Shown here: piece after piece, positions 41,570 through 49,126 of the stretch
Layout of the letters: each line of letters opens with the position of its first letter
How positions within the stretch are numbered: position 1 is the first letter of the stretch
DNA from: a virus
Reading direction: 5' to 3' (one strand)
Virus record (IMG/VR): IMGVR_UViG_3300018063_000014
Coordinates: 1-57,698 of that record
DNA: 57,698 bases
Made by a program: the position numbers and the translations under genes
The notes under the pieces: model-generated
Told to the model about the DNA's origin: nothing
Seen by the model: only the letters and a program-made list of their open reading frames with translations
The model's database searches: none

Positions 41570-42911
41570 TTAATCCTCTTTCAATTTCCGCGATGCCTTT
41601 GACAATCTCATAGGCGACTTGCGGGACAATCGCGTTGCCGAGTCCTTTTAACCTACTGACTCGATCCGGTACTCCTGTCGCAACTCTAGGCAAGCCATCT
41701 TCCCAGCCGTAGGAAGGCCAAGCCGCTTCGCCGTCGAATGCAGGAAGTTGTGGCACCATTTGCATAGCGTCTGAATATTCATCGAGTCGTTGTTTGCCTT
41801 GTTTTGATCGACGTGATGAGCGTTGAGCTGTCGCCGTTCGCCGCAAGCCTCGCAGGAAGTCTTCAGATACTTCCTTGCCCGCCACGAGTAGCCGTGCTTC
41901 GTCAGAACCGTTCGAGTATTCGCGCACGAAAGAGAACAAAATCTCCGCTTGTTGAATGCGGTCAAATCCTCTAGCTGCCTGCCATAACGCTTGCGAAACA
42001 TTGGCGTTCCACAATTCTCGCAGGGTTTTGATGCTTCTAATATTTTCCTCATAGCTCATTCCTTTTCCGTAATGTCGGTCCAACCAACTGGGTAGCCCAT
42101 CAGAGCTTCGACCCACGTCGGGTTCAGGGAGCCACCATGACCCTGATTGATTAGAACTTGCTCGTGCAAGTCGATTTGCTTCCCTTTCGTTTTCCTGTTC
42201 ACCGCTGCTTGATAGCCTGTCCCGCCGTGATGGCCTACGTGAGTCGATGGCGTCGGCCACATCTTCACCGCTTGCGGTAAATCTATCGCTTGTTCCGCAT
42301 AAGCCCTGCCTTGCGGGCCTTTCCAATCGCGGCTTTGTATTGTTGGCCACAATCCAAACTCTGTCTCGTCGGTGTTTGGCATCGACGGCGCAAGCTGGAA
42401 TAATAATCGATTGGACGGCGTACCCTTCACCTTCCAGGTCAGAAAGCACTCGGTCGAGTTCCATCGTGACGATTCCAGCAACGTTCTCACCAAGCACCCA
42501 AGCGGGCCGGGCTTCCGATATAACCCTGAGCATTTCCGGCCAGAGATAACGGTCATCTTCCTTGCCTCTACGCTTCCCGGCTTGGGAAAATGGCTGGCAA
42601 GGAAACCCTCCGGTAAGTAGGGTTGCGCCTCGGTAGGGGGTTCCGTCGAAGGTGAAGATGTCGGAATAGAATCGAGAGCAACAAAGTCTTCTAGCCTGCT
42701 CTTGTGCCCGTTCTTTATATTCTCTGGATTGCGTAGCACGCCCGTCGCACCGTGACTCTTTGTCATTGTCGGATATAGCCCCGAAGTTCTGTTTGATGAC
42801 TTCCTGCGCATAAGGCTCAATCTCTACAAATGCCACTGTCTTGAATCCCGCCCACTGTGCGGCTAAAGCGAAGCCGCCGATGCCGCTGAATAGGTCGATG
42901 TGGGTTAGCAT
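41532..42911 (-). CDS. DNA cytosine-5 methyltransferase
   Basis: 459 aa from the ATG at 42911 (TGATG junction). Motif I DLFSGIGGFALA (6-17), motif IV GGFPCQPFS with catalytic C105, motif VI GENVAGIV (141-148), motif VIII HRRDRVW (180-186), motif X LGNAIVPQVAYEI (about 424-436). A WLPEPDVGRSSDGLPSWLDR segment leads to the C-terminus. It transfers a methyl group to C5 of cytosine, probably to protect phage DNA; no partner restriction enzyme is visible. Much of the gene is overprinted by two frames listed separately. Confidence 0.9.
   Translation of the reverse strand: MLTHIDLFSGIGGFALAAQWAGFKTVAFVEIEPYAQEVIKQNFGAISDNDKESRCDGRATQSREYKERAQEQARRLCCSRFYSDIFTFDGTPYRGATLLTGGFPCQPFSQAGKRRGKEDDRYLWPEMLRVISEARPAWVLGENVAGIVTMELDRVLSDLEGEGYAVQSIIIPACAVDAKHRRDRVWIVANNTKPRLERPARQGLCGTSDRFTASGEDVADAIDSRRPSRRDRLSSSGEQENEREANRLARASSNQSGSWWLPEPDVGRSSDGLPSWLDRHYGKGMSYEENIRSIKTLRELWNANVSQALWQAARGFDRIQQAEILFSFVREYSNGSDEARLLVAGKEVSEDFLRGLRRTATAQRSSRRSKQGKQRLDEYSDAMQMVPQLPAFDGEAAWPSYGWEDGLPRVATGVPDRVSRLKGLGNAIVPQVAYEIVKGIAEIERGLNEPNQIDPRPHR
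41648..42052 (-). CDS. HNH endonuclease encoded inside the methyltransferase gene
   Basis: 134 aa in a different frame of the same strand, wholly inside the methyltransferase. ATG at 42052 has AAAAGGAATGAGCT upstream, three bases after the stop of the 251-aa frame. Complete pattern: PCENCGTPMFRKRYG, RRFCSLSCANTR, then SCEACGERRQLNAHHVDQNK and LCKWCHNFLH, a full HNH with two zinc ribbons. Such precise patterns are not expected by chance in a shadow frame. Confidence 0.8.
   Translation of the reverse strand: MRKILEASKPCENCGTPMFRKRYGRQLEDLTAFNKRRFCSLSCANTRTVLTKHGYSWRARKYLKTSCEACGERRQLNAHHVDQNKANNDSMNIQTLCKWCHNFLHSTAKRLGLPTAGKMACLELRQEYRIESVG
42056..42811 (-). CDS. Overprinted protein of the methyltransferase-associated family
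   Basis: 251 aa from the ATG at 42811 (other possible starts: TTG 42820, ATG 42766), in the same frame as the following HNH gene but shifted from the methyltransferase. Conserved-looking stretches: MTVISGRKCSG, WNSTECFLTWKVKGTPSNRL then LFQLAPSMPNTDETEFGLWP, and near the end GGSLNPTWVEALMGYPVGWT. From memory, proteins with SGR, LTWK, LWPT and NPxWVExLMGxPxGWT in this order are common near phage cytosine methylases. The N-terminal third is weaker. Function unknown. Confidence 0.65.
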   Translation of the reverse strand: MRRKSSNRTSGLYPTMTKSHGATGVLRNPENIKNGHKSRLEDFVALDSIPTSSPSTEPPTEAQPYLPEGFLASHFPKPGSVEARKMTVISGRKCSGLYRKPGPLGCLVRTLLESSRWNSTECFLTWKVKGTPSNRLLFQLAPSMPNTDETEFGLWPTIQSRDWKGPQGRAYAEQAIDLPQAVKMWPTPSTHVGHHGGTGYQAAVNRKTKGKQIDLHEQVLINQGHGGSLNPTWVEALMGYPVGWTDITEKE

Positions 42912-43300
42912 CAATCCTCGTCTTCCCCGTCGTCGTCATCCTTCATGGTGACCTTGCACTTCTCTTTGCCCTTCACGATCTTGCCGGTAAGTGGAGGGTC
43001 GAAGCTGTCGTCCTTGTACGACTCGATTCCATGCGCGTGCATAAGCTGGAGCGCCAAGTCCTGCGCGGCGGTTTCCTGCTTCGTGAAGTCCATCCGCATC
43101 TTGCGAATCTCCTTCAACTTTTCCAGGGCATCGCTGACCTCAGGGATACGGACGAATTGATCCTCCATCCCCGGCAGTGTCGGTGTCTTGCCGGGTTGTT
43201 TAGCATTCGGTTCGTCCGGTTCCACCGTTCCTACTGCCTCAATCCCTTCCCCCTCATGCACCGCCTCTATGAACTGCTTCATCGTCGTGACTGTTTCCAT
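42911..43300 (-). CDS. Acidic hypothetical protein
   Basis: 129 aa, ATG start. Glu/Pro-rich N-terminal half, a helical middle (ALEKLKEIRKMRMDFTKQET) and a very acidic tail (KDDDDGEDED). Coupled to the methyltransferase (TGATG). Similar proteins with a LKEIRxxRM helix and GIESYKDD segment occur in other phages; role unknown. Confidence 0.55.
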   Translation of the reverse strand: METVTTMKQFIEAVHEGEGIEAVGTVEPDEPNAKQPGKTPTLPGMEDQFVRIPEVSDALEKLKEIRKMRMDFTKQETAAQDLALQLMHAHGIESYKDDSFDPPLTGKIVKGKEKCKVTMKDDDDGEDED

Positions 43301-43889
43301 TTTGCTTTTCCCTTCTTTTGCTCCATCTCTTTTCGTTTGCGCGCTTCAGTTGTAGCTGGGTTAGATTCCGTTTCTCGGTAAAGTACCAGGCGTCGTACCG
43401 CGACTTGCACTCGTTGCAATCTCTCACCGTCATCCATTCGCGGCACTCCGCATACTTGTGGCTGTAGGTCTGACCTGGAATGTCGGGGATGTCGGTTCTC
43501 AATGGCTTACGGTGCGTATACCGAAGCTGTCTGGTCTTATGCGACCGAACCCTCTTTGCCTTTGCCGGACGGCTCTCTATGCCCTTGCGAACATAGTCAG
43601 GGTCAAAGCCAAGGCTCTCGCAAATGTTCACGAAACAGAAAGGCCATAGGCTGTCGCCTTCTTCGAGCCATGCCCTTGCCGCTTCGTGCCGGCCGATATC
43701 GTCAGAGGCGAAACTATCGACAGCCTCTTCGAGCACGGCGACCATGAGTTTCTTTTCGGGGTCTAGCTCGCGGGTCGCCTTGTTCATCTTGTCGATGTTG
43801 AGAAAGCCGTCTGCCGAAGTGGGCATGCAGATTCGCGGCGGCTCGATGATCTCACCGGATTCCCAAGCTGTTTTTTCGGGATGGCGCAT
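43254..43889 (-). CDS. Hypothetical protein
   Basis: 211 aa, ATG start. Contains VAVLEEAVDSFASD and ARAWLEEGDSLWPFCFVNIC, typical of a small phage helical domain followed by a basic, Cys-bearing tail (CREWMTVRDCNECKSRYDAW). Its 3-prime end overlaps the next gene by 47 bases. The helical core (FASDDIGRHEAARAWL...ICESLGFDPDYVRKG) recurs in other phages without assigned role. Confidence 0.55.
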   Translation of the reverse strand: MRHPEKTAWESGEIIEPPRICMPTSADGFLNIDKMNKATRELDPEKKLMVAVLEEAVDSFASDDIGRHEAARAWLEEGDSLWPFCFVNICESLGFDPDYVRKGIESRPAKAKRVRSHKTRQLRYTHRKPLRTDIPDIPGQTYSHKYAECREWMTVRDCNECKSRYDAWYFTEKRNLTQLQLKRANEKRWSKRREKQNGNSHDDEAVHRGGA

Positions 43890-43893
43890 GGGG

Positions 43894-44046
43894 TTAGCTG
43901 GCTAATAAATCTTTGAGCCGATCACCTATAACCCTAATAGCCTCAGTCACTAGGACCAACAGGCAATCCTCGCAAAAACGTTTCACACTCCTGCCCTTTC
44001 CCGACACCGCAAAGATCGCAGGTTCTTTGCAGTAGCTACACTTCAT
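43894..44046 (-). CDS. Short zinc-ribbon protein
   Basis: 50 aa from the ATG at 44046 (ATGA). CSYCKEP and CEDC give a zinc ribbon, followed by a helix (LVLVTEAIRVIGDRLKDL). Unknown role. Confidence 0.5.
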   Translation of the reverse strand: MKCSYCKEPAIFAVSGKGRSVKRFCEDCLLVLVTEAIRVIGDRLKDLLAS

Positions 44047-44603
44047 TGCCTGGCACCCTTCTCCCCCCACACCTCGACGCTTTTCTTCGCCAACCACTTA
44101 CGCAAATAGGCGTTGCAATGTCCACGGTTTTGCCGCTTCCAAGCCGCAATCCGACGCTTCTTACACTTGACGCACCTACGTTTCCCGTGCTCAATCAGAA
44201 GATTGTCTCCGGTTAACGGATGACCATGCACGCAGTTACGGCGTCTCGCGTTCTGCGCCGGGAGGCTTTCGCCCCTCAAGATATTCTGACGACAGGTAGC
44301 GGGTTCTAAGTGATCCGGCCTTACGCAACGGCGGTGTGGGCATTTGTCTCCGTGTAGGCATCCCGTTCCGTTGTGACAGGTATGATCAAGTTTCAAGCCG
44401 TTAGGAATCGGACCATTGTGGAGTTGATAAGAGAATCTATGAGCCGGAACGTTGTGACCGCGCCTTGGCCCATTTGGGGTTGTTTCCCAAAGCAGGCCAT
44501 AACCGTGATCAATAGCGCCGGTCCAAAGCCAACAGGTTTCGGTCTTCTGGACCCTTTGCCAGAAACGGGTTTCTATCGAAGGTTTATTCGTCCAACGCCC
44601 CAT
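44043..44603 (-). CDS. HNH endonuclease (HNH_3 type)
   Basis: 186 aa, ATG start. FWQRVQKTETCWLWTGAIDH, then AHRFSYQLHNGPIPNGLKLD, H-T-C, and RRCVRPDHLEPAT form the HNH_3 core; a C-terminal GHPLTG and CVKCKKRRI module follows. Paralogous in design to the nuclease at 48668. Free-standing homing endonuclease is the likely role. Confidence 0.88.
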   Translation of the reverse strand: MGRWTNKPSIETRFWQRVQKTETCWLWTGAIDHGYGLLWETTPNGPRRGHNVPAHRFSYQLHNGPIPNGLKLDHTCHNGTGCLHGDKCPHRRCVRPDHLEPATCRQNILRGESLPAQNARRRNCVHGHPLTGDNLLIEHGKRRCVKCKKRRIAAWKRQNRGHCNAYLRKWLAKKSVEVWGEKGARQ

Positions 44604-44605
44604 AA

Positions 44606-45265
44606 TTAAGTCCTCTGAACTGGAATCCTGACTGAATAGACCTCGATACCCGGTATATTCGCTAAGAGCTTCAATGCCCGCACGACCTTACCGATTTTCA
44701 CTTCGTCCGCCATCAGGTATGTTCGGGGGATCGCCTGTTCATCTTTGATGCGAAACTTGAAATCTTCACGAAACGAAACGCCCGTCTCTTTCGATGAAGG
44801 AGTTTCCTTGAGGATAACTTGCGGCGGTGGCGCTTCGATCGGTTCGGCCTTGATCTCCTTGGCGAGTTTCTTGTAGCCGAGTTCCGTGGCGAGCGCCACG
44901 AGGCGCTTCTTCTCGTCTTCGGCTTCTTGCCGCTGTCTGGCCTCTTCGATTTGCTGCTCTCGCTCGCGCTGCCGCTTAAGCCGCTCCTGCTCATTGTCGA
45001 AGTCCACTATCAGACCGCCGAGGCGTCGATACTCCGCTTCTATAGGGTCAACGTCTCTCGCCAGATCGGCCTGCGCGTCCTTGAGTGCTTTCTTCAGATT
45101 GTCCAAATTCGGCTTGGCGCGCTTCTCGAAGAATTGGACAGCCTTCTTGAATAGCCCGCGCAGATTGACGGCGGTGTGATATCCGTTCGCATCCGCGATC
45201 TTCTGAATCGCCTTCGCCTGCTCGATCAGCGCCGTGCTTTCGTCTTGCTCGATGGGTTGGTCCAT
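44606..45265 (-). CDS. Coiled-coil phage protein, recombination-module position
   Basis: 219 aa from the ATG at 45265. The centre is a long coiled coil rich in Arg/Glu/Gln (EQERLKRQREREQQIEEARQ). The C-terminus (TYLMADEVKIGKVVRALKLL) ends in IPGIEVYSVRIP, a pattern I associate with accessory proteins near phage recombination genes. A DNA-metabolism accessory role is possible. Confidence 0.6.
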   Translation of the reverse strand: MDQPIEQDESTALIEQAKAIQKIADANGYHTAVNLRGLFKKAVQFFEKRAKPNLDNLKKALKDAQADLARDVDPIEAEYRRLGGLIVDFDNEQERLKRQREREQQIEEARQRQEAEDEKKRLVALATELGYKKLAKEIKAEPIEAPPPQVILKETPSSKETGVSFREDFKFRIKDEQAIPRTYLMADEVKIGKVVRALKLLANIPGIEVYSVRIPVQRT

Positions 45266-45444
45266 TATTTCACCTTGCCGCTTTCGGTTTTGTTGACCGT
45301 GACGATATAGCCGCACGGGGTCTGGTATTTGGGGAACGCAATAGAGATGATCGACAAATCTGTACCGCCAAGTACATGATCGCTGACCCATCCGCGCACG
45401 GCCTCAGTAACTTCCTCGGGAGTTAGTGTAATTTCCATTTCCAT
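45265..45444 (-). CDS. Small hypothetical protein
   Basis: 59 aa from the ATG at 45444 (AAAGGAGAGCAC upstream). Starts MEMEITLTPEEVTEAVRGW, then beta strands. Common small phage protein with TxEEVxxAVxxWV; unknown role. Confidence 0.55.
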   Translation of the reverse strand: MEMEITLTPEEVTEAVRGWVSDHVLGGTDLSIISIAFPKYQTPCGYIVTVNKTESGKVK

Positions 45445-45572
45445 GTGCTCTCCTTTGCCCTTCATCTAGCGACCCGGTGGGCTAAAGCTGTAACGGCCTA
45501 TTGGGATGTCGCCCTATCCCGCTTCGCGCCTGAGCTTCGCGCATTCACGCAACGGATCGCTAGGTCAAGGGC

Positions 45573-45821
45573 CTACTTAATCTTTCTCTTGAGCGACCGA
45601 ATCTCCTTAGCAAGCATTTCAATGCGCTGATCAGATTCGGCGGCCATCCCATTGTAGACACGGCAAGCTGAGCGTATTTCGATGATGCAGGTATTGGGAA
45701 CCTGAGCGATCCAGTGACCGTCTTTCTTTGTGAGAAGATCGCTGTAGTCGGTGTGTCGCGATACATAGGTCGCATCGTTGTATTGCACCGCCTGGCCGTT
45801 GCTGAACCGAACTGTGATCAT
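45573..45821 (-). CDS. Small hypothetical protein
   Basis: 82 aa from the ATG at 45821 (GGAG eight bases upstream; 45827 is an alternative). N-terminal beta sheet (ITVRFSNGQAVQYNDATYV) and a C-terminal basic helix. Resembles small phage proteins with a surface-bound beta-sheet followed by a helix; no function known. Confidence 0.5.
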   Translation of the reverse strand: MITVRFSNGQAVQYNDATYVSRHTDYSDLLTKKDGHWIAQVPNTCIIEIRSACRVYNGMAAESDQRIEMLAKEIRSLKRKIK

Positions 45822-45943
45822 GTCCATCTCCTACTTCTTCGCTCTGCCGCCAGCTTGCTCCTGATGCGAATAACGACCCTGCGCTCGGCTACGTTCCTGA
45901 ACGGGAACGACTTGCCGAAGATTGGACTGCGCGGCCCCGGCAT
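45818..45943 (-). CDS. Possible very short basic protein
   Basis: 41 codons; strongly basic (VVIRIRSKLAAERRSRRWT). The stop overlaps the next start as ATGA. No clear ribosome site, so doubtful. Confidence 0.3.
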   Translation of the reverse strand: MPGPRSPIFGKSFPFRNVAERRVVIRIRSKLAAERRSRRWT

Positions 45944-45987
45944 GGGTAGCGCGGCCCTGAGTCTTTTTTGAGTTGGGGTTTCCGTGG

Positions 45988-46395
45988 CTACCCCTGCTCC
46001 TTCACGAACTTCTCAATGATCGCAGCTTCTGTGAGGGCCGTGCGGCGATGGAGAGGGCCAAAGAGCCAATTCGTCTGATCGCCGTCTGTTCCAAAAAATA
46101 TTTCGCAGGCAGATAAGTGCCGCGTGGCAGTCGGGACATGGAGGAGACTGGCGTAACGGGCGTTCTTAGACCGTTCCAGCCTCAGATCCTTGAAAATTGC
46201 CGTTCCCCAGCCCGCCGCACAGGCCGCCGTGTGGCATTCATCATTCGGCTGAGCTTTATACCGCCCAGGAACCTCTTTCCCCCGAAGGTCTTGCCCGAAT
46301 TCTTTCATCTTGAATCGTCGTTTCGGAAGCTTCGAAACCGTCTCCCTCAAGAACTCGGCCAGCCTTAAGAGTCTGCGTTTGTGAACTGCTTTCAT
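45988..46395 (-). CDS. Hypothetical phage protein
   Basis: 135 aa, ATG with GAAAGGAGAATTCG. Basic N-terminal helix, then ECHTAACAAGWGTAIF and FFGTDGDQTNWLFGP. The C-TAACAxGW and FG-x4-W motifs recur in small phage proteins of unknown role. Confidence 0.6.
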   Translation of the reverse strand: MKAVHKRRLLRLAEFLRETVSKLPKRRFKMKEFGQDLRGKEVPGRYKAQPNDECHTAACAAGWGTAIFKDLRLERSKNARYASLLHVPTATRHLSACEIFFGTDGDQTNWLFGPLHRRTALTEAAIIEKFVKEQG

Positions 46396-46407
46396 CGAAT
46401 TCTCCTT

Positions 46408-46536
46408 TCAATCTTCGTCTTCGTCTTTCCTACTCGTATCCTCATCGCACTGTTCGCAAATCACGTTTCGCGCTTGGTCTGCCGTGGCGAACGGCCCGAG
46501 ACCTACTCCGCACATGCGGCACTTTGACCACCACAT
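46408..46536 (-). CDS. Short zinc-ribbon protein
   Basis: 42 aa, ATG at 46536 (MWWSKCRMCGVGLGPFATAD). CRMC and CEQC pairs and an acidic tail. Ends 13 bases before the next ATG. Weak ribosome site. Confidence 0.4.
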   Translation of the reverse strand: MWWSKCRMCGVGLGPFATADQARNVICEQCDEDTSRKDEDED

Positions 46537-46543
46537 CGGCGGG

Positions 46544-46810
46544 TCAGGGATTCGTTCGATCGTTCCGATCTCCAACGGCTACCTTCAGACAGCGATAGAG
46601 CAAGTCCCATGCGCCAAGTCGCTTGCGGGGAAAGCCAGACACCGCCGCGCGTCTCCATTCAGCCTTCGGTCTGCCAGCCTTCGAGAAAACAACACGATAG
46701 TTGCCGATCGTAGGCGTTCCCGTGGCGTCGTTGGCGATGACAGCGATCCCGAGATGCCTCTTGAGGCTCTCATCCCCTAACGGCCAAAGCTCGACGGTGA
46801 CAACGATCAT
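46544..46810 (-). CDS. Conserved small phage protein
   Basis: 88 aa from the ATG at 46810 (ATGA). MIVVTVELWPLGDESLKRHL, GIAVIANDATGT, NYRVVFSK and LGAWDLLYRCLKVAVGDRN follow a pattern I recognise from many phages: a beta sheet with a C-terminal helix. Function unknown. Confidence 0.65.
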   Translation of the reverse strand: MIVVTVELWPLGDESLKRHLGIAVIANDATGTPTIGNYRVVFSKAGRPKAEWRRAAVSGFPRKRLGAWDLLYRCLKVAVGDRNDRTNP

Positions 46811-46914
46811 GGCAACCCCGACCACCACCTGAGCGCGTCGATCACGAGTGAGCCGCAAAAGCCGGAGACCAGCGTGATGGTAATGACGAACGCGAAGGAT
46901 TCGAATAGGTTCAT
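46807..46914 (-). CDS. Very short membrane protein
   Basis: 35 aa, ATG at 46914; stop overlaps the next start (ATGA). One membrane span (SFAFVITITLVSGFCGSLVI). Coupling supports it. Role unknown. Confidence 0.45.
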   Translation of the reverse strand: MNLFESFAFVITITLVSGFCGSLVIDALRWWSGLP

Positions 46915-46917
46915 GGG

Positions 46918-47082
46918 CTACTCATTTTCTTTCTTGCCCATTTCGTATTCTGCTTCTAGGCATTCACGACATGGCGCAACGCTGATTTGCCAGACGCCTC
47001 GGCGCTGTTGCGGCGAGCCCTCAAGGCTTGAGTGGCATTTGTCGCACTCAAGCGAAACTTCACCTGAAAATTCTAATTCCAC
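46918..47082 (-). CDS. Short zinc-ribbon protein
   Basis: 54 aa. GTG at 47082 with GGGAGTAGC upstream. CDKC and CREC form a zinc ribbon; the tail is Lys/Glu-rich. Directly follows the next upstream gene. Confidence 0.5.
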   Translation of the reverse strand: MELEFSGEVSLECDKCHSSLEGSPQQRRGVWQISVAPCRECLEAEYEMGKKENE

Positions 47083-47083
47083 G

Positions 47084-47266
47084 CTACTCCCTCTCCCTCT
47101 TGCCCTCAGCGACTTCCCTCTGCCGACGCTGAAACCAAGTGTCGGACGGGAATTTGATAAACACCGGCTCCGGCTCCCTGTACTCCGCGCCGTTCACCAC
47201 GCTCAGGTGAAATAGGTTGATGACTTCGGCAGGGGTGAGGGAGATTGGTTTACGATTCATCTTCAT
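47084..47266 (-). CDS. Small hypothetical protein
   Basis: 60 aa from the ATG at 47266 (ATGA). SLTPAEVINLFHLSVVNGAE looks like a helical domain; basic C-terminus. Unknown. Confidence 0.45.
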   Translation of the reverse strand: MKMNRKPISLTPAEVINLFHLSVVNGAEYREPEPVFIKFPSDTWFQRRQREVAEGKRERE

Positions 47267-47484
47267 AGCATCGCTCTCCATATTTGAGCGTTATCGTCGG
47301 GCCACTCGCCCGGTTCTTTCACGTCGTGCATGCCTATTTCATGGTAGATCATGTCTACCGCAATCTTGAAACACGCCCATGCCTTTCTGGATATCAGCGG
47401 CTTGATGTGGGTGCCTACCACCCCAAGCCACATGTAGTGTTGTCGAAGTTCCGCAAGTTTCCTGTCGGCTTTGTTGTCCATCAT
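47263..47484 (-). CDS. Small hypothetical protein
   Basis: 73 aa from the ATG at 47484 with GTAGGAGGGGAG upstream. KAWACFKIAVDMIYHEIGMH then acidic Trp-rich end. Not recognised. Confidence 0.5.
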   Translation of the reverse strand: MMDNKADRKLAELRQHYMWLGVVGTHIKPLISRKAWACFKIAVDMIYHEIGMHDVKEPGEWPDDNAQIWRAML

Positions 47485-47492
47485 CTCCCCTC

Positions 47493-47678
47493 CTACTGCC
47501 AAACATTCTGCAACCCTTCGCGCATCGCGTAGTGCAAATCGGGGTCGTAGTAGTAGGCATCGGTTAGGTATACAAGCCACTTCCCGTTTTCATCTTCCTC
47601 CGCATTGTGCATCCACCTGGCGAATACGCTGCCGGGGATGTAGCGGAAGTCGGGGAGACCGGCGACTTCTTGTTCCAT
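47493..47678 (-). CDS. Small hypothetical protein
   Basis: 61 aa from the ATG at 47678 (TGATG). Aromatic-rich (WLVYLTDAYYYDPDLHYAM). Unknown. Confidence 0.45.
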   Translation of the reverse strand: MEQEVAGLPDFRYIPGSVFARWMHNAEEDENGKWLVYLTDAYYYDPDLHYAMREGLQNVWQ

Positions 47679-47917
47679 CACAGCCCCACGCTTTCAAGAA
47701 CCGCGATGACTTCATCGGCGGTGCGGCCCCTCCGATCATTCCAAATGATAGGATTGCTCCCTACGGCTTCGCGTAATTGAGCTAATATTTTGTCAGCCGT
47801 TGGGATGTCGCGCTGAGTCGCTTCTTGTACTGCCCCCCACAGGCAATGACGCCCGTGTATATCGGTTGAAACGCCCTGGCACCATCCCCGCTCCCTGATA
47901 ATCTCCGACGGTTTCAT
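47678..47917 (-). CDS. Conserved-type small phage protein
   Basis: 79 aa from the ATG at 47917. MKPSEIIRERGWCQGVSTDI, then HGRHCLWGAVQEA and IIWNDRRGRTADEVIAVLES. Proteins with RGWCQG, GxxCLxGA and WND-R-T-x-DEV occur widely in actinobacterial and proteobacterial genomes and phages; role unknown. Confidence 0.6.
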   Translation of the reverse strand: MKPSEIIRERGWCQGVSTDIHGRHCLWGAVQEATQRDIPTADKILAQLREAVGSNPIIWNDRRGRTADEVIAVLESVGL

Positions 47918-48057
47918 TAAAGCACCCCGCATGCCTTGAGTACGATTCCCGCCACAATGATAGGGAGCCCGGCGATTAAGGAACCAATCAGCAACGCCCC
48001 GAATAAGCCGCCCATCACGATAACCGAGGCCGCCGCGTAGGCAAGAAATGTCCTCAT
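47917..48057 (-). CDS. Short membrane protein
   Basis: 46 aa, ATG at 48057; overlaps the next ATG by TAATG. Two hydrophobic stretches (YAAASVIVMGGLFGALLIG and LPIIVAGIVL). Likely inner-membrane; unknown role. Confidence 0.5.
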   Translation of the reverse strand: MRTFLAYAAASVIVMGGLFGALLIGSLIAGLPIIVAGIVLKACGVL

Positions 48058-48687
48058 TTACGCCTCCATCCAACGTCTGATATTTTCCCTGTACGGCGCG
48101 CACACCTGCTGGAACTTCTCCTCCTCTTGGCATAGCCGAAGCGCACAGAGACCGATCTTTAGGTCGTTCGCATCTTTGTACTCGCGTAACTTTGCGATAG
48201 AGCCGTCTGGCTGTAGGTACAAACCAGCGCGATGTTGAATTCTGATGTGGTTGGCCAGTGCGCCCTCTTGGTACATAGCTGTTTGAACACCATCGGTTTT
48301 TTGGGGACCACCGGATTTCAGATCAACTAAAACGTCTTGAATCGTCTGGCAATCGAAATCCTGATCCCACGTACCGGCGAAGAGTAAACGCGGGTGCCAG
48401 AACATAAACTCAGTGCGGCGGGGCTTTAGTTTAGTCGCTTCCTTGAACAGCCCGTAGCTTTCGACGTAGGGCTTGATCTCGTCATCAACCGAGGTCCAAT
48501 CGAGGTTGTCCCAGGCTAATAACGCGCAAGCCATGTGAACCGCCGCCCCTCGCTCTCGCCCGCGCTTAGTAAAGAATCCCTCGCCCTTCATTAAGCCCTG
48601 CTGCTTGATGATTTGAGTGACAGAGGGGATCTCCATGTCACCAACCCAATATCGATGCGTCGCTTCGTCAAATCGTAGCACGCTCAC
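48058..48687 (-). CDS. PD-(D/E)XK nuclease, exonuclease-like
   Basis: 209 aa, GTG at 48687 with AAGGAGAGTCC upstream. HRYWVGDMEIPSVTQIIK at the N-terminus, RGRERGAAVHMACALLAWDN, then GTWDQDFDC and VLVDLKSGGPQKTDGVQTAM: the D...D-x-K core plus the Gln/Tyr motif of the PDDEXK_1/RecB-like family. It lies two genes from RecT, suggesting an exonuclease that supplies RecT with single strands. Confidence 0.8.
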   Translation of the reverse strand: MSVLRFDEATHRYWVGDMEIPSVTQIIKQQGLMKGEGFFTKRGRERGAAVHMACALLAWDNLDWTSVDDEIKPYVESYGLFKEATKLKPRRTEFMFWHPRLLFAGTWDQDFDCQTIQDVLVDLKSGGPQKTDGVQTAMYQEGALANHIRIQHRAGLYLQPDGSIAKLREYKDANDLKIGLCALRLCQEEEKFQQVCAPYRENIRRWMEA

Positions 48688-49117
48688 GGACTCTCCTTGT
48701 TCGCTTTTCTTCGCGCCTACACTCCCGGCAATGCCGGTGTACCACTCCAGTGTACCCTACCCACTCGTAGGTATTGGTTTCATCGTATGCGTGACCACGT
48801 TTACAGTGAGTCTTGGTAAAATTCTCAGCGGTCAACCCAAATCCGCGAATAACCACATTTACGTGCATAGTGACCGGCTCTAGGTGGTCTGGATTAACGC
48901 AGCGCCTATTCCGACACTTGTGGTCGATTACTAGCCCATCGGGGATGTCGCCTCTATGGAGCATGTAGGAGAGTCTGTGGGCTAAGAAAAATTTATACCC
49001 TATATGGAACTGGCCGTAGCCATTGGGCATGAGCGGCGGCAGCCAGTTCCAACAACCGCTCGCAAGATCGCGGGCGTGCTTGTTCTTAAACCTCGTGATG
49101 TCTTTCGCGTCGAACAT
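48668..49117 (-). CDS. HNH endonuclease (HNH_3 type)
   Basis: 149 aa, ATG start. GCWNWLPPLMPNGYGQFHIG, AHRLSYMLHRGDIPDGLVID then HKCRNRRCVNPDHLEPVT make a complete HNH_3 core; GHAYD and CRECRR form the tail zinc module. It sits between the nuclease and recT genes, overlapping the nuclease by 20 bases. Confidence 0.88.
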   Translation of the reverse strand: MFDAKDITRFKNKHARDLASGCWNWLPPLMPNGYGQFHIGYKFFLAHRLSYMLHRGDIPDGLVIDHKCRNRRCVNPDHLEPVTMHVNVVIRGFGLTAENFTKTHCKRGHAYDETNTYEWVGYTGVVHRHCRECRREEKRTRRVRERATI

Positions 49118-49126
49118 ATATTGGCG

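Noticed and set aside
45466-45572. 20-codon frame in the gap
   Set aside because: Too short, no ribosome site, no coupling to neighbours.
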